Shown: positions 1 through 8,510, counted from the first letter of the stretch. The stretch: DNA of 14,082 nucleotides from Phanerochaete sordida (GCA_019973155.2 BPQB01000201.1:1-14082), one strand, 5' to 3'. Program-made: numbers and translations. Notes: generated by a model from the letters alone, not told the origin.

Positions 1-307
1 CGGCGAGCGGTGCGGTGCCGTGTGGTGGCAGTGGACCCTAGGGAATGAAGGGCGGCTTTGCGATCGCTGGCCTCTGGGGTCAGCTGCCGCTTGCGTAAAC
101 CTGGGGAGTTTGGAGAGGACATGGGTGGCGTGCGTGGCCATCGCGTGTGTCTGCGGTGTCCGGCCGCACACTCAAGCGGACGCTAATCGTGGGGGAGGAG
201 GCGCTGCCCTGGTTTGTGGCGGCGCGCGTCTGTTCGTGCAGCGTGCTGACGTGAGCGATGCTGCCTTTTTGGCGTGCAAGCGTTCTGTAAAGTCATGAGA
301 CTCTCTC

Positions 308-325
308 TACTACTACTACTACTAC
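308..325. repeat. (TAC)6 microsatellite
   Basis: Six perfect TAC units preceded by a CT run (301-307). The surrounding first 380 bases contain only short open frames with no recognisable product, and I assign no gene there. Confidence 0.95.
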
Positions 326-387
326 GTCACCAAGCTTTGTCTTTTCTCCTGTGCGCGTGCGACGCGTCCCGCCAGCTGCGGCCGCCC

Positions 388-475
388 ATTGGCTACCCCG
401 TCCGGGCGTCCATTCCGCATGTCCGATCCAGCCCCGCAGCGCTCCCACACTTGCTTTCTCTCCACCACCAAGGTG
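388..475 (+). promoter_or_regulatory. Possible promoter of the array 1 transcript
   Basis: An inverted CCAAT box (ATTGG, 388-392) is followed 60-80 bp later by a pyrimidine-rich stretch (about 440-470), and the first intron-like segments follow after about 480. There is no TATA box. This is a suggestion only. Confidence 0.3.
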
Positions 476-769
476 TCCTTCCAGCCCGCCCAGCCTGCCC
501 ATCTGCACCTAAGGTGCGTCTACTCTGGCCATCTCCTGCACACTCCCGCTCAGCTACGATTGTGCTACACAGAACGCATGCGCGCGAGCTCGCGGCGGTC
601 GCGCAGAGGACGTGCCTCGCGTGCATACACCCCGGCAAAGTCTCGCAGAATGCACCTGCGCGAACGCCTGCATCCACGCCTCTTGCGCGTCCAGAACGTA
701 CGCTGAAGCCTTGGCGCCACGCTTGGAATGTCGCTCGCCGGGCCGAAATTGGAGGGCTGGCCGCGCGAC

Positions 770-2130
770 GCCAGAATCTGCGGTCGAAGTCGCGCGGTCT
801 CGCTTGCTGGTACGTCGCTGCGTTCGCCATCGTCTCCACGATCTGACGCTGTGCGGCGCTCGCCAGCCTTCGAAATGTGCGGCTGAAGTTCGCGGGCCTC
901 GACGTATGCATGCCGCCGTGCTCGTCGCGCCTTCGAGGGATGTCGTGCAAGGGGTCGGTCACCGGACGTCGAAATTCGTGGTCGGAATTGCAAACGCTCC
1001 CTCGCTGGTACGTTGCTGCCCTTGCCGTCGTCTCCACAATCTGACGCTGTGCGGCTCCAGTCCATGCAGCGTCGCTCGCCGGCGTTCGAAATCCGTGGTC
1101 GAAGCTCGGGAGCCTGCATGCCGCGGGACTCGTTGCGCCTCCGAGGGATGCCGTCGGTCACCGGACGTCGAAATCCACGGTCAAAGTCGCGGAGGCCAAG
1201 TTGCTGCCTGGTACGCTGCCGCGCCCGCCGTCGCCTTCACGGCCCATCCGACGCAGTGCGGTCTCTGCAGCTGGCAGTCGACGGCGTCCCGGCCGTCGGG
1301 CCTCAGAATCCGCGGTCGAAATTGGAGGGTCCGACGTGCAGGTGCGCTGCTGCCCTTGTCTTGCCTCGCTTCGAGAGACTGACTCTGCGGCGCGATAGCA
1401 CTCCTGGAGACTCTTGCGCTCGAAATCCGCGGCCGAATGTTCGAGGCCGAGCGCGCAGGTGAGTTGTGCCCCTCGTCCTCGCCGCCCGCACCGTGCTGAT
1501 GCCGCCTCAGACGTTCGCTGCGGGACATCCCGCCTCGGTGCGCGCTGAAGAAGGCCCGTCGCGGGAAATCGATATCCGCGGTCGAACACGCGCTGGGTGT
1601 CCGTCGCCGTGCGTCCAGGGCCGAACTGTCGCCGTCCGAGGGCCGGTCGCGGGAAGACGATACGTCGCGTCAAAGTGCGCGCGCCGCCGATGAAGGTACG
1701 CCGCGCAGCCCCTCGAGACCGCCTCGTCGTGCTGATGTACGGCTGCGTGAAGGTCTTCCAGCACCGCCGTCGTCGGGTCGCTCGCGGGAACTCGGAATAT
1801 GTGGTCGGCGTCGGGGGGCTCGCCTGAAGGTGCGGCGTGCTGCTCGTCGAGCGTGCGCCGTCGTGCTGATGTACCGCAGTGCGAACGCAACGGGACATGC
1901 CGCTCTGAGGCCGGTCGCGGGAAGCCCAAAAATCGACTCGGAATTTCGGGCGCTCGTTCGCGCAGGTACACGCGTCCGCGCTAGGTTCCCGCCGTCCTCG
2001 TGCTGGCGTAGTCGAGGTACGTTGACCTGATCCTCGACGCGCGCATCGTGGTATTGACCCGCGCGTCGCTGCAGCGCCCGTCGCCGCCGATGTCGTGCTG
2101 GACGCCGGACGGCAGAATCCGCGGTCAAAA
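770..2130 (+). repeat. Array 1: degenerate tandem array with exonic CGAAATCCGCGGTCGAA-like core
   Basis: About 12 copies of the core lie near 773, 871, 970, 1087, 1169, 1304, 1421, 1570, 1657, 1793, 1938 and 2113 (spacing about 82-175). A higher-order repeat of about 198 bp is visible early on: GTACGTNGCTGC at 810 and 1008, and CGGTCACCGGACGTCGAAAT exactly at 956 and 1155. Short plus-strand introns separate the cores: 810-866, 1008-1060, 1211-1257 or 1270, 1342-1398, 1459-1510, 1696-1752, 1830-1879, 1966-2011, 2017-2074, most with CTGAC or CTGATG near the 3' end. Every core falls in a predicted exon. The open frames across this region (up to 256 codons on the plus strand, also long ones on the minus strand) have low-complexity Arg/Ser/Ala-rich content, as expected by chance in GC-rich DNA, and resemble no known protein. 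Confidence 0.75.
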
Positions 2131-2219
2131 CGTCGGCCGGCCGGATACGTCGCCCATGCTGCTCGCCGTCGTGCGGACCTTCTAACTGACTGCGCCAGGG
2201 CAGAGTCCGCGTCGGGAGC

Positions 2220-3204
2220 GGCTCGTCAAGAGCTGGGCTGCGGGCTGCAGCGTCGATGAGCGGCCTGCGCGCGATCGCGAGGAGGTCGACTTACCGATCG
2301 CGAAGCTTCAGCCTGGCTGCTCGCACGCCCGCGCGAGGCGCTATCGCTCAATGGAGGAGTAGGCCGTCTAGCGCGACGGTCTGGAAAGCTAGGCGACGTC
2401 AGCATGCAAGCAGGACACGAGCAAAGCCGAGACCCACCAGGACAAAGCACCGCGGCGTGCAAGCCAGGCGGCCGCCGCCGTCATTGGACGTGACCGCGGG
2501 CGGAAGCCGTGACCGGTGGAGGTGCGGATCTTCATCACTGTCCTTGCGCTCGCTATCCTGACAATCTCGTGCGTGTAGCGCCGCCGTCCGCGGCGGGACT
2601 CGGGAGATCGGAGGCCGCGTCGGAAACGCGCGGGATCGCGATCTGCGGAACTGGGTCAGCGCGAGCACGCAGAACGGCGTGAGGATATCCTTACCAGCAG
2701 ACTGTCGTCGCGCCCTGTGCCCTCCCGCCTCTCGCCTCGGACGCCCCCGAAACCTTCGTCCGTCTCGCTGCCCCCTGTTGCGCCTTCGGCGGGACCGCGC
2801 CCCGGGATCGCCGCGCCGATTTTCGTCGCAAAGCGTCGCCCGACTGCGCGCGCGGGCGACCGGTTAGGCGCCGGGCGAACGTCGAGGAACACGCCGGCTG
2901 CGCGGGCGCAGAGCGTGAATACGGGTAGAACCACGCGTGTAAGCAGTAGGCGTACCTTGTGCACAATATACGAGAGCTGTTGCGTGGCTTGCAGCCGTGA
3001 TGCGCGTGCGCGAGGGTGGTGTGAGCGGATGGGTGTCGGATGTGAGAGCGGCGCGGCGGCGGCGGCGGCACGAGAGTGTTGGGCGCGTCGTGGGTGGTTG
3101 AGTGGGTGCGGTGGAAATGGGAGGGTGCCGCGGTGGGCGCAAGTGAGCTCTCGCGGTGCCAGTCGGAGTGCACAGGTTGGCGGTAGTGGGATCTGGGCTG
3201 CCAC
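2220..3204 (-). other. Possible spliced minus-strand gene of unknown function
   Basis: Two well-formed minus-strand introns support it. One is 2694 down to 2643 (GTAAGG, GCTGACC, GCAG; 52 nt). The other is 2437 down to 2389 (GTGGGT, GCTGACG, CTAG; 49 nt). A third possible donor, GTACGC, lies near 2957. The exon 2642-2438 is open in two minus-strand frames, so the true frame is not decided. Upstream, an open frame of 182 codons starts at 3204. Its Pro/Ala/Arg/Ser-rich product has no domain I recognise; part of it may be 5' leader. The first bases of the region (2220-2390) may also hold the end of the array 1 transcript, which converges here. Confidence 0.35.
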
Positions 3205-3357
3205 TAGTGCAGTGGCGGCATGTCGGGCAGGATTCTGAGCAGCTGCGCGGGCTCGCTGAGGTCCGCGCAGTGCTCGGGCATAGTCTACGAGGTGGCGGGT
3301 GCGGTGAGAGAGCTGCTGCGGGGGGCAGAGTCAGCCTGTCAGGTAGGAGCCAAGCTT

Positions 3358-3424
3358 CGCTCGGGCTCGGAAAATACCAGACGCCCCCGTTTCGAGGGCC
3401 TCTGGTGTCTTCCGAGCCTCGGCG
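3358..3424. repeat. Long imperfect inverted repeat, microRNA-precursor-like hairpin
   Basis: The 22-nt arms 3365-3386 (beginning GCTCGGAAAATACCAGA) and 3396-3417 (ending TCTTCCGAGC) match at 19 of 22 positions, around a 9-nt loop CCGTTTCGA. Weaker pairing with wobbles and mismatches extends the arms outward to 3358 and 3424. Arm length, mismatches and small loop resemble a Dicer-type precursor. A long palindromic protein-binding site or a small mobile-element remnant is also possible. Confidence 0.85.
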
Positions 3425-3872
3425 CATCATGCGCTGGCATGGCGAGATATTTTTTTGCCCGACGGCGTGAGATCCCGTGGAGTCAAGGGCCCTCGTCTGA
3501 TCGGGTCCCGGGCACAATCCCACGCTCACACAGGTGGATCTCTCAGTGTCCGAGCTCCCAAGTGCCTCAGAAAAATCATCTCAGAGTGCGGAAACTTAAG
3601 GCGTGCATTCTCTCAGAGTTGGTGTGTCCCGCAGGTCAGTGCCGTAGCACAGTAAAAAATCTCTTGGCTGCACACTCTGCAATCCCGCAGTAAGGCAGTG
3701 TGACAGCTGCCTGCATCAGAATTGATCGGGCTCGCCCCACCCGGTACTAGTGCATCGGAAATGACAACCGCAGACTGTTGTCAGCCTGCAGGTGTCACTT
3801 CCGACGCACCGTCCATGCCTCAAATCTGTATTTACATGGTCTACTAAGTCTAGACCTTCCAAGCCTGGCAGT

Positions 3873-3942
3873 CTCGAGGCACGCAGACACAGGATGCAAT
3901 TCTACCCACGGAGCAGCCCTGTGTGGCCACTTCCACCTCGAG
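3873..3942. repeat. Two-tier inverted repeat
   Basis: CTCGAGG (3873-3879) pairs with CCTCGAG (3936-3942), and nested inside it ACACAGG (3887-3893) pairs with CCTGTGT (3918-3924). The 7-bp stems are separated by a 7x11 internal loop and the terminal loop is 24 nt. This is weaker than the other hairpins and could be chance. Confidence 0.5.
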
Positions 3943-4397
3943 AAATTTTATGAAACGTACAGGAGACCTGCAGTGGTCGCAGAGGGCGCACAACGCTCTG
4001 CTCGAGTCCTGAGAGAAAGCAGAAGACACTACCGGGATCACCTATTCCAGCCCATCCAGCTCCCTCGTCTGCACCATAGCCACGATCTGCGACACCGTCC
4101 CATCGCACTGGCGGATGTCTGCCCTCGCGCGACCCGGACGAGGAGACGAGGAGACGAGGGCGAGACGAAAGCGCGATAAGGAGAAATCGCGGCGATAAGC
4201 CAGGATCAGGCGCCAGATCTGCGCCACAAAGCCTTTGCCCGCGCTTGTGAGCCACGCGAGGCGCGGCGTTCCCGCCAACTCTCGCTCCGCCCATCCACCT
4301 CCCGCGGACACTCTGCCGCATTCTCGTCCTCTTGCACACACGAACGCGCTCTGCCACTGGTCAGAGGATTAAATATGCGGTGCGTGCGTGAACTGCG

Positions 4398-4448
4398 CTC
4401 GAATCACGCTTGGCCCGCGGGCATTCCGCGGGACGAGCGTGCTTCGAG
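4398..4448. repeat. 51-nt near-perfect hairpin upstream of the long transcript
   Basis: Outer stem CTCGAATCACGCT (4398-4410) pairs with AGCGTGCTTCGAG (4436-4448) at 12 of 13 positions. A symmetric 3x3 internal loop follows, then a perfect 7-bp inner stem CCCGCGG (4414-4420) with CCGCGGG (4426-4432) and a GCATT loop. It lies about 600 bp before the inferred start at 5060. It may be a symmetric protein-binding site or a hairpin RNA. Confidence 0.9.
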
Positions 4449-4907
4449 GCGGGTCGGGAATATCTCACAGAGTCGGACACACAGCGTCGTCGAGAAGCCC
4501 CGTTGCATCAGGCAGGGTGTGATGGGCGTTAGGGTGGAGCACGGGAGCGGAGAGAGCTGACAGGAGAAACGTACTCGCCGGAAACGCGTCGCACGCCAAG
4601 CGGGCAGGAACGCGACGTCGCAGCGCGGTCAGGAAGCTTCGAGGGGTGGGAGGCTGGCTGGGATGGCTTGAGGTGCGTACCCTGAGACTGCCTGATGCAC
4701 CCCTAAATGACCCAAATTTCTCCCTTTTGCACAATGCGTGCAAAGACAGAGATTCACGCGTCCTGCCCACCTGCTCCTCGACCCTCCCTTCGCCGAAACA
4801 CCGCGGGACCAAGACACCGAGATGAGCTCGGCTAGCCGCCCATCAAGAGCGACCATCACGGCCGCAATTTGGGGTGACGCTGCGCTCGAACGGCGGCACG
4901 TACGGCA

Positions 4908-4942
4908 CGCGGGCTGCACTCGTTTCGTGCTGGCAGCCCGCG
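4908..4942. repeat. 10-bp inverted repeat just upstream of the promoter
   Basis: CGCGGGCTGC (4908-4917) and GCAGCCCGCG (4933-4942) are perfectly complementary with a 15-nt spacer, about 85 bp before the TATA box. Outside it GCTCG (about 4883) could pair with CGAGC (about 4945). The position suggests a regulatory site. Like the 4398 hairpin, it is preceded by TGCGCTCGAA-type sequence. Confidence 0.75.
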
Positions 4943-5027
4943 GGCGAGCCGACGAATCTCGGAGAGCGAAGGGCCCCGGATGCAAAGTGGGGTGACGTGG
5001 GCTGGCCCGTGCGCACGTCCGGTGGGG

Positions 5028-5036
5028 GATAAAAGG
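5028..5036 (+). promoter_or_regulatory. TATA box of the long plus-strand transcript
   Basis: GATAAAAGG follows a GC-rich stretch containing TGACGTG (about 4993-4999, CRE/bZIP-like). About 30 bp further on comes a long pyrimidine-rich tract (roughly 5042-5160) with CTCAGCAGCACTCAGCC, a typical fungal start region. The first donor, GTAAGT, follows at 5269. The start site is inferred as about 5060. Confidence 0.65.
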
Positions 5037-5612
5037 TGCGCTCCTCTGGCTGTCCTCCTCAGCAGCACTCAGCCTGCATTCCCTCCTCCTCCCACTCCCA
5101 GCCTCCTCTCCCACTCCTTCACCTCTCTCGCCGTCTCTCTCACATCCTTCGCACACGACGCCTTTGTCCCTACTTCTGCACGTCGTCCCGCCTCTCTTGC
5201 ACGTCGTCGCGGCCCTCTAATACGTGACGCGACTCGCTCGGCGCAGCCAGCAGCCAGCGTCGTGGCAGGTAAGTGCGTGCTGGCTTCGTTCATTTATCTG
5301 ACTGACGATCTGATAGGCTCAAGAATTACATTCGAACGCAACGCCTGACAGCTTGTATTACATGGTGAGCATGGCTCGACCTCTCGCGCTTTGTACACAC
5401 GGTTCACGCGTTCAAATTCTAGCTTACCGGCACTTCAATATTTAATGAAAGCATGAAACGCTGAGGTCTGGGTAAGTTCACTCCTGTTTACGCTCTACGA
5501 TAACTGAATGCTCGTATAGCCATCTCGTTCTCGTGCGGCGTGGTCGTCGCTGGTGAGCAGCTCACAAACTGTCTAAGGGCTTTACTCGATTACTAACACT
5601 GTCTAGGAGGTC

Positions 5613-5627
5613 TTATCGATTCGATAA
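5613..5627 (+). repeat. 15-bp palindrome in an early exon
   Basis: TTATCGA, a central T, then TCGATAA. It lies in the predicted exon 5607-5645 right after the TACTAAC-containing intron. Confidence 0.8.
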
Positions 5628-6918
5628 TGCTTCGCGGCTAGCTCTGTAAGTAATTGCTTACTCTCACTCGGCCTTCACTTGACTGACACACCTAGACCAT
5701 ACCCTGCGCTATAAGAGCGGCTCTGTCGGCGTGCCGGCCGCAGATAGCTCGTGCGCACGTTCTCGTCGCACGTCGATGCGATGATCTGGAATTCTGGTGA
5801 AACGAAACGCCGTGCAGCTTGTCCGTACCGAGCCCGATGACCGTGACAAGCCTTACTAACATTCGTGCTCATCTAGAGCGCGCGCATTGCTTTCGGGACA
5901 TGGCAGGGAGCTGTTCGCCGGCGCGCCGCCCTGCTCGGCCCACGAAGACCGGGGGTATGGCGGCGCGATGATCGCTACGCCTGGTCCATCGAAATGTAAG
6001 TAGCCATTCGGTTACTGCCTTATTCCTCTCGCTCACTCAATTACTTCCACAGGCACCCACGATCTAATGCACAGGCGAGCTCTCGCGAAGACCGTGCCTC
6101 TGGGCTGTTTGCGACGGCCCAGAGACGCACGGCGTTCACGCTTTGCACGCACGTCACAGAGGTGCGGCGCCCGTGTTCGTTTCGACCCCGGGCTGACGTT
6201 ATCGCCAGCCTGGCAGCGCGTCGGCTCGATCCCCTTGGATCTGGCCATCGCCATATCGCACGGCCCAGAGCCCGATGTCGCGCCAGAACCGGACAGCGTT
6301 GACAGCCGATCGCGCGACCAGCATGCCAGCATCTGACCAGGTACGCCCGTCGCTTCTGCTTCAGGCCCGCTCTGACTGACCAGCTCATAGATCGTATCAT
6401 GCTGGATCCCGCGACGATCCTCTGCGGTAGCCGCCGCAGCCTTGACCCTGGAACCAGGCTTCTCGACCGCCTATCGACCGGCACAGCACATCGAGCCTTC
6501 GGGGTAAGTGTGCCATTTAATCACAGCTCACTATCAGGCTAATCGGACGTGCCAGGACAACCTCACGCGCCCGAATCGTACGCGGAACGTCTGACGTCCC
6601 GATCGTCTCGCAGCAGCTGGTCACCGTGACGTACGCGAACGCCAAGGTACCGGCCTGTCGAGCCGTAGCCTCGGCCCTTATCCCACGAAATGGGCCTCAC
6701 GCGGTAAGCCTCGAAGCCATTACCTGTGTGCGACCGTCTATTAATCCTGGCTCCTCGTAGATGGACCCTCCGCTGCCGCGAACTCGCTCTCGGCCGCTAC
6801 CGACGCGTGACCTCGACGAAGGGCCGTCAGACGTCCCCAGCTTGGGCTTACACAGGTACGTCGAGGCCCACATTTTATCGTAGCGAGTTTACGAACGCAG
6901 GCTGATCTCACTTATAGC

Positions 6919-6987
6919 TGCAGTATCGGTTGCTTTTGGCAACCTTACACTGCACTTAATCCTTCAGGATTGCCGCATGTCCAACCT
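6919..6987 (+). ncRNA. Array 2 structured element, copy 1 (hairpin, ACTTAAT linker, second stem)
   Basis: Hairpin 6919-6954: lower stem TGCAGTAT with ACACTGCA (one A-C mismatch), upper stem GGTTGC with GCAACC, loop TTTTG. The conserved core is 6938-6960, its last seven bases (ACTTAAT) unpaired. A second stem follows at 6966-6987, AGG-TTG with CAA-CCT and a bulged A. That it acts as RNA is inference from comparison with the other five copies. Confidence 0.7.
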
Positions 6988-7222
6988 CTCGAAATGTACT
7001 CAACGACGTGAGTATTATCTTCATACATTTCACACAGCCTTCCGCTTACATCCTTGATAAAAGGACTGTATGACCCTCTCGATAACTCGATTAGTAGGAT
7101 ATCGCTATCAGAGCCCTATACGCTCCTGCGATTCCGCTTCATGTCCCCAGCGGCGCAGGTACGTCTGAAACCATGCCCGTTATTTGTTATGCTAACATAT
7201 GGCGACATAGGTTCATGAACCG

Positions 7223-7299
7223 TAGTGTACGGTGTCGAAAGACAACCTTACACTGCACTTAATCCTTCAAGGTCTCGGATTGCACCACTACATTCCGAG
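7223..7299 (+). ncRNA. Array 2 structured element, copy 2 (compensated variant)
   Basis: Hairpin 7223-7255: lower stem TAGTGTA with TACACTG (a T-G wobble at the base), upper stem TGTC with GACA closed by a GAAA tetraloop, then GG with CC across a bulged A. The core (7241-7263) is the only one with a substitution, GGCAAC to GACAAC, and the facing base has changed from C to T so pairing is kept. Second stem 7274-7299: CTCGG with CCGAG. Confidence 0.72.
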
Positions 7300-7508
7300 C
7301 ATTCTCGAACCATGTAAGTAAATGTATCTCTCCGCTCGTCGCGTAGCTATTGACATTGTAGTACCCCAGGCCTGTCGAGACGAGTTCCTACTCGTTCGTA
7401 GTCGGATCGCTGTTCCCGCCGTCTACCGCGGTGTCGACTTCGAAGGTACGTCTAGCTATCCTCCAAGGGTATACCATACTCACGAGTAGGCTTAGAAAGA
7501 TACAGACA

Positions 7509-7595
7509 TCATAGAACGGTGTAGAGGTTGCTTGCTGGCAACCTTACACTGCACTTAATTCTATGAAACCTCGGGTCGTACTTCTACGTCTCGAG
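7509..7595 (+). ncRNA. Array 2 structured element, copy 3 (with extended basal stem)
   Basis: Hairpin 7517-7551: CGGTGTA with TACACTG (one G-T wobble), then GGTTGC with GCAACC. Core 7537-7559. An extra perfect 8-bp basal stem, TCATAGAA (7509-7516) with TTCTATGA (7559-7566), leaves most of the conserved CACTTAAT as a one-sided bulge. Second stem 7570-7595: CTCG and CGTA with TACG and CGAG, a 3x3 internal loop and a CTTC tetraloop. Confidence 0.72.
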
Positions 7596-7823
7596 TGCTT
7601 ACCACACCTTGTAAGTCCTTGGATTCCTTCGTTCACGCCATGACTAATGATCTCTCGACATCCTAGGGCTGGTGAAGCGAGGCTCGAGCCCACGCTTGTC
7701 CGTACTCGACCCGCTGGTCGTCTCGACCGCCTCGTAGCATTTTCATATAAATGGTGCGATCGCTCATAACACAAGTGTATACCGTACTGACGAGTAGGTT
7801 TAGGGAGAGCAGGATGCCAAGGA

Positions 7824-7903
7824 GCAGTATATCCGTTGCCAAAAGGCAACCTTACACTGCACTTAATCTGCAAGACCTCGGACCGCAACACTACATACCG
7901 AGG
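7824..7903 (+). ncRNA. Array 2 structured element, copy 4
   Basis: Hairpin 7824-7860: GCAGT with ACTGC, one A-C mismatch, then TA with TA; upper stem GTTGCC with GGCAAC around an AAAA loop. Core 7845-7867. Second stem 7876-7903: a perfect 6-bp CCTCGG with CCGAGG. Confidence 0.72.
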
Positions 7904-8114
7904 CTACACGAACCACGTAAGTACATGTATTTCTCCGTCCGTTATGTATGTAATGACCTGCCGATACCCTAGGTTTATCGAGACGAATTCATGTTCGTCC
8001 GCGGTCAGATCGACGAGAGCTCCCGCCGCCTCCCTTGTATCTATATATCAGGTATGCTGGTCTATCATGCAGGTGTATAACACACTGACAAGTAAGTCTA
8101 GTGTCGTGGAAACG

Positions 8115-8198
8115 CTGTAGAGCAGTGTCTAGGTTGCCAACTGGCAACCTTACACTGCACTTAATCCTACAGGACCCTAGGCGGTTCATGGCTAGGTC
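8115..8198 (+). ncRNA. Array 2 structured element, copy 5 (most perfect hairpin)
   Basis: Hairpin 8122-8158: perfect 7-bp GCAGTGT with ACACTGC, a 3x2 internal loop, perfect 7-bp GGTTGCC with GGCAACC, loop AACT. Core 8143-8165. A basal 6-bp stem CTGTAG (8115-8120) with CTACAG (8167-8172) places the conserved ACTTAAT in a one-sided bulge, as in copy 3. Second stem 8173-8198: GACC-TAG with CTAGGTC, one bulged C. Confidence 0.75.
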
Positions 8199-8430
8199 TA
8201 CCATGTAAGTGTTACCCTTACTTTGTCATCGATCTGGTTACTAATCTGTCAACGTGATAGATCGTGGTGTGGCGTTGACGCGACGCCCACGCTCGATGGG
8301 CGCACGGCTGGATCCCTGCGGTCCCCGGCCAGTCTCACCGTTTCGTGCAAGGTCTCTTACGAAGGTAAGAGCTTTTGTATACCGTTAAGATACCTCACTG
8401 ACTCGCGAAGTATGTAGGAGCTGCATAGCA

Positions 8431-8510
8431 CAGTGTATGAGTTGCCGACTGGCAACCTTACACTGCACTTAATCCTTCGAGACCGTCGGAATTCGTCCAA
8501 GATGGCCGAC
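8431..8510 (+). ncRNA. Array 2 structured element, copy 6
   Basis: Hairpin 8431-8465: perfect 7-bp CAGTGTA with TACACTG, a 3x2 internal loop, GTTGCC with GGCAAC, loop GACT. Core 8451-8473. Second stem 8485-8510: GTCGG with CCGAC. Confidence 0.72.

Larger units (their letters stand above)
3250..4390. other. Stretch without a recognised gene; contains inverted repeats
   Basis: Open frames here are short and unremarkable on both strands. The region is less GC-rich than its left neighbour. It holds two hairpin-forming segments (3358-3424 and 3873-3942), a short GACGAGGA tandem (about 4137-4158) and two GATAAG boxes (4175-4180 and 4194-4199). TTAAATATG near 4371 reads as a TATA-like element on the minus strand and could belong to an unrecognised minus-strand gene. 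Confidence 0.5.

Noticed and set aside
612..1382. 256-codon plus-strand open frame
   Set aside because: It crosses several intron-like segments and repeat cores, is Arg/Ser/Ala-rich, and equally long frames exist on the other strand; typical of GC-rich repeats, no domain seen.
3480..3540. Possible tRNA around the GGGTCCCGGGCACAATCC stretch
   Set aside because: No acceptor stem, D-loop A box or anticodon arm could be fitted.
7836..8120. Short open frames reading through array copies 4 and 5
   Set aside because: They run through predicted introns and depend on the conserved core being open by chance.
6938..8473. CRISPR-like array (23-nt repeats at regular spacing)
   Set aside because: The period is about 300 bp with introns inside each unit and diverged but related spacers, in a eukaryotic context; not CRISPR.
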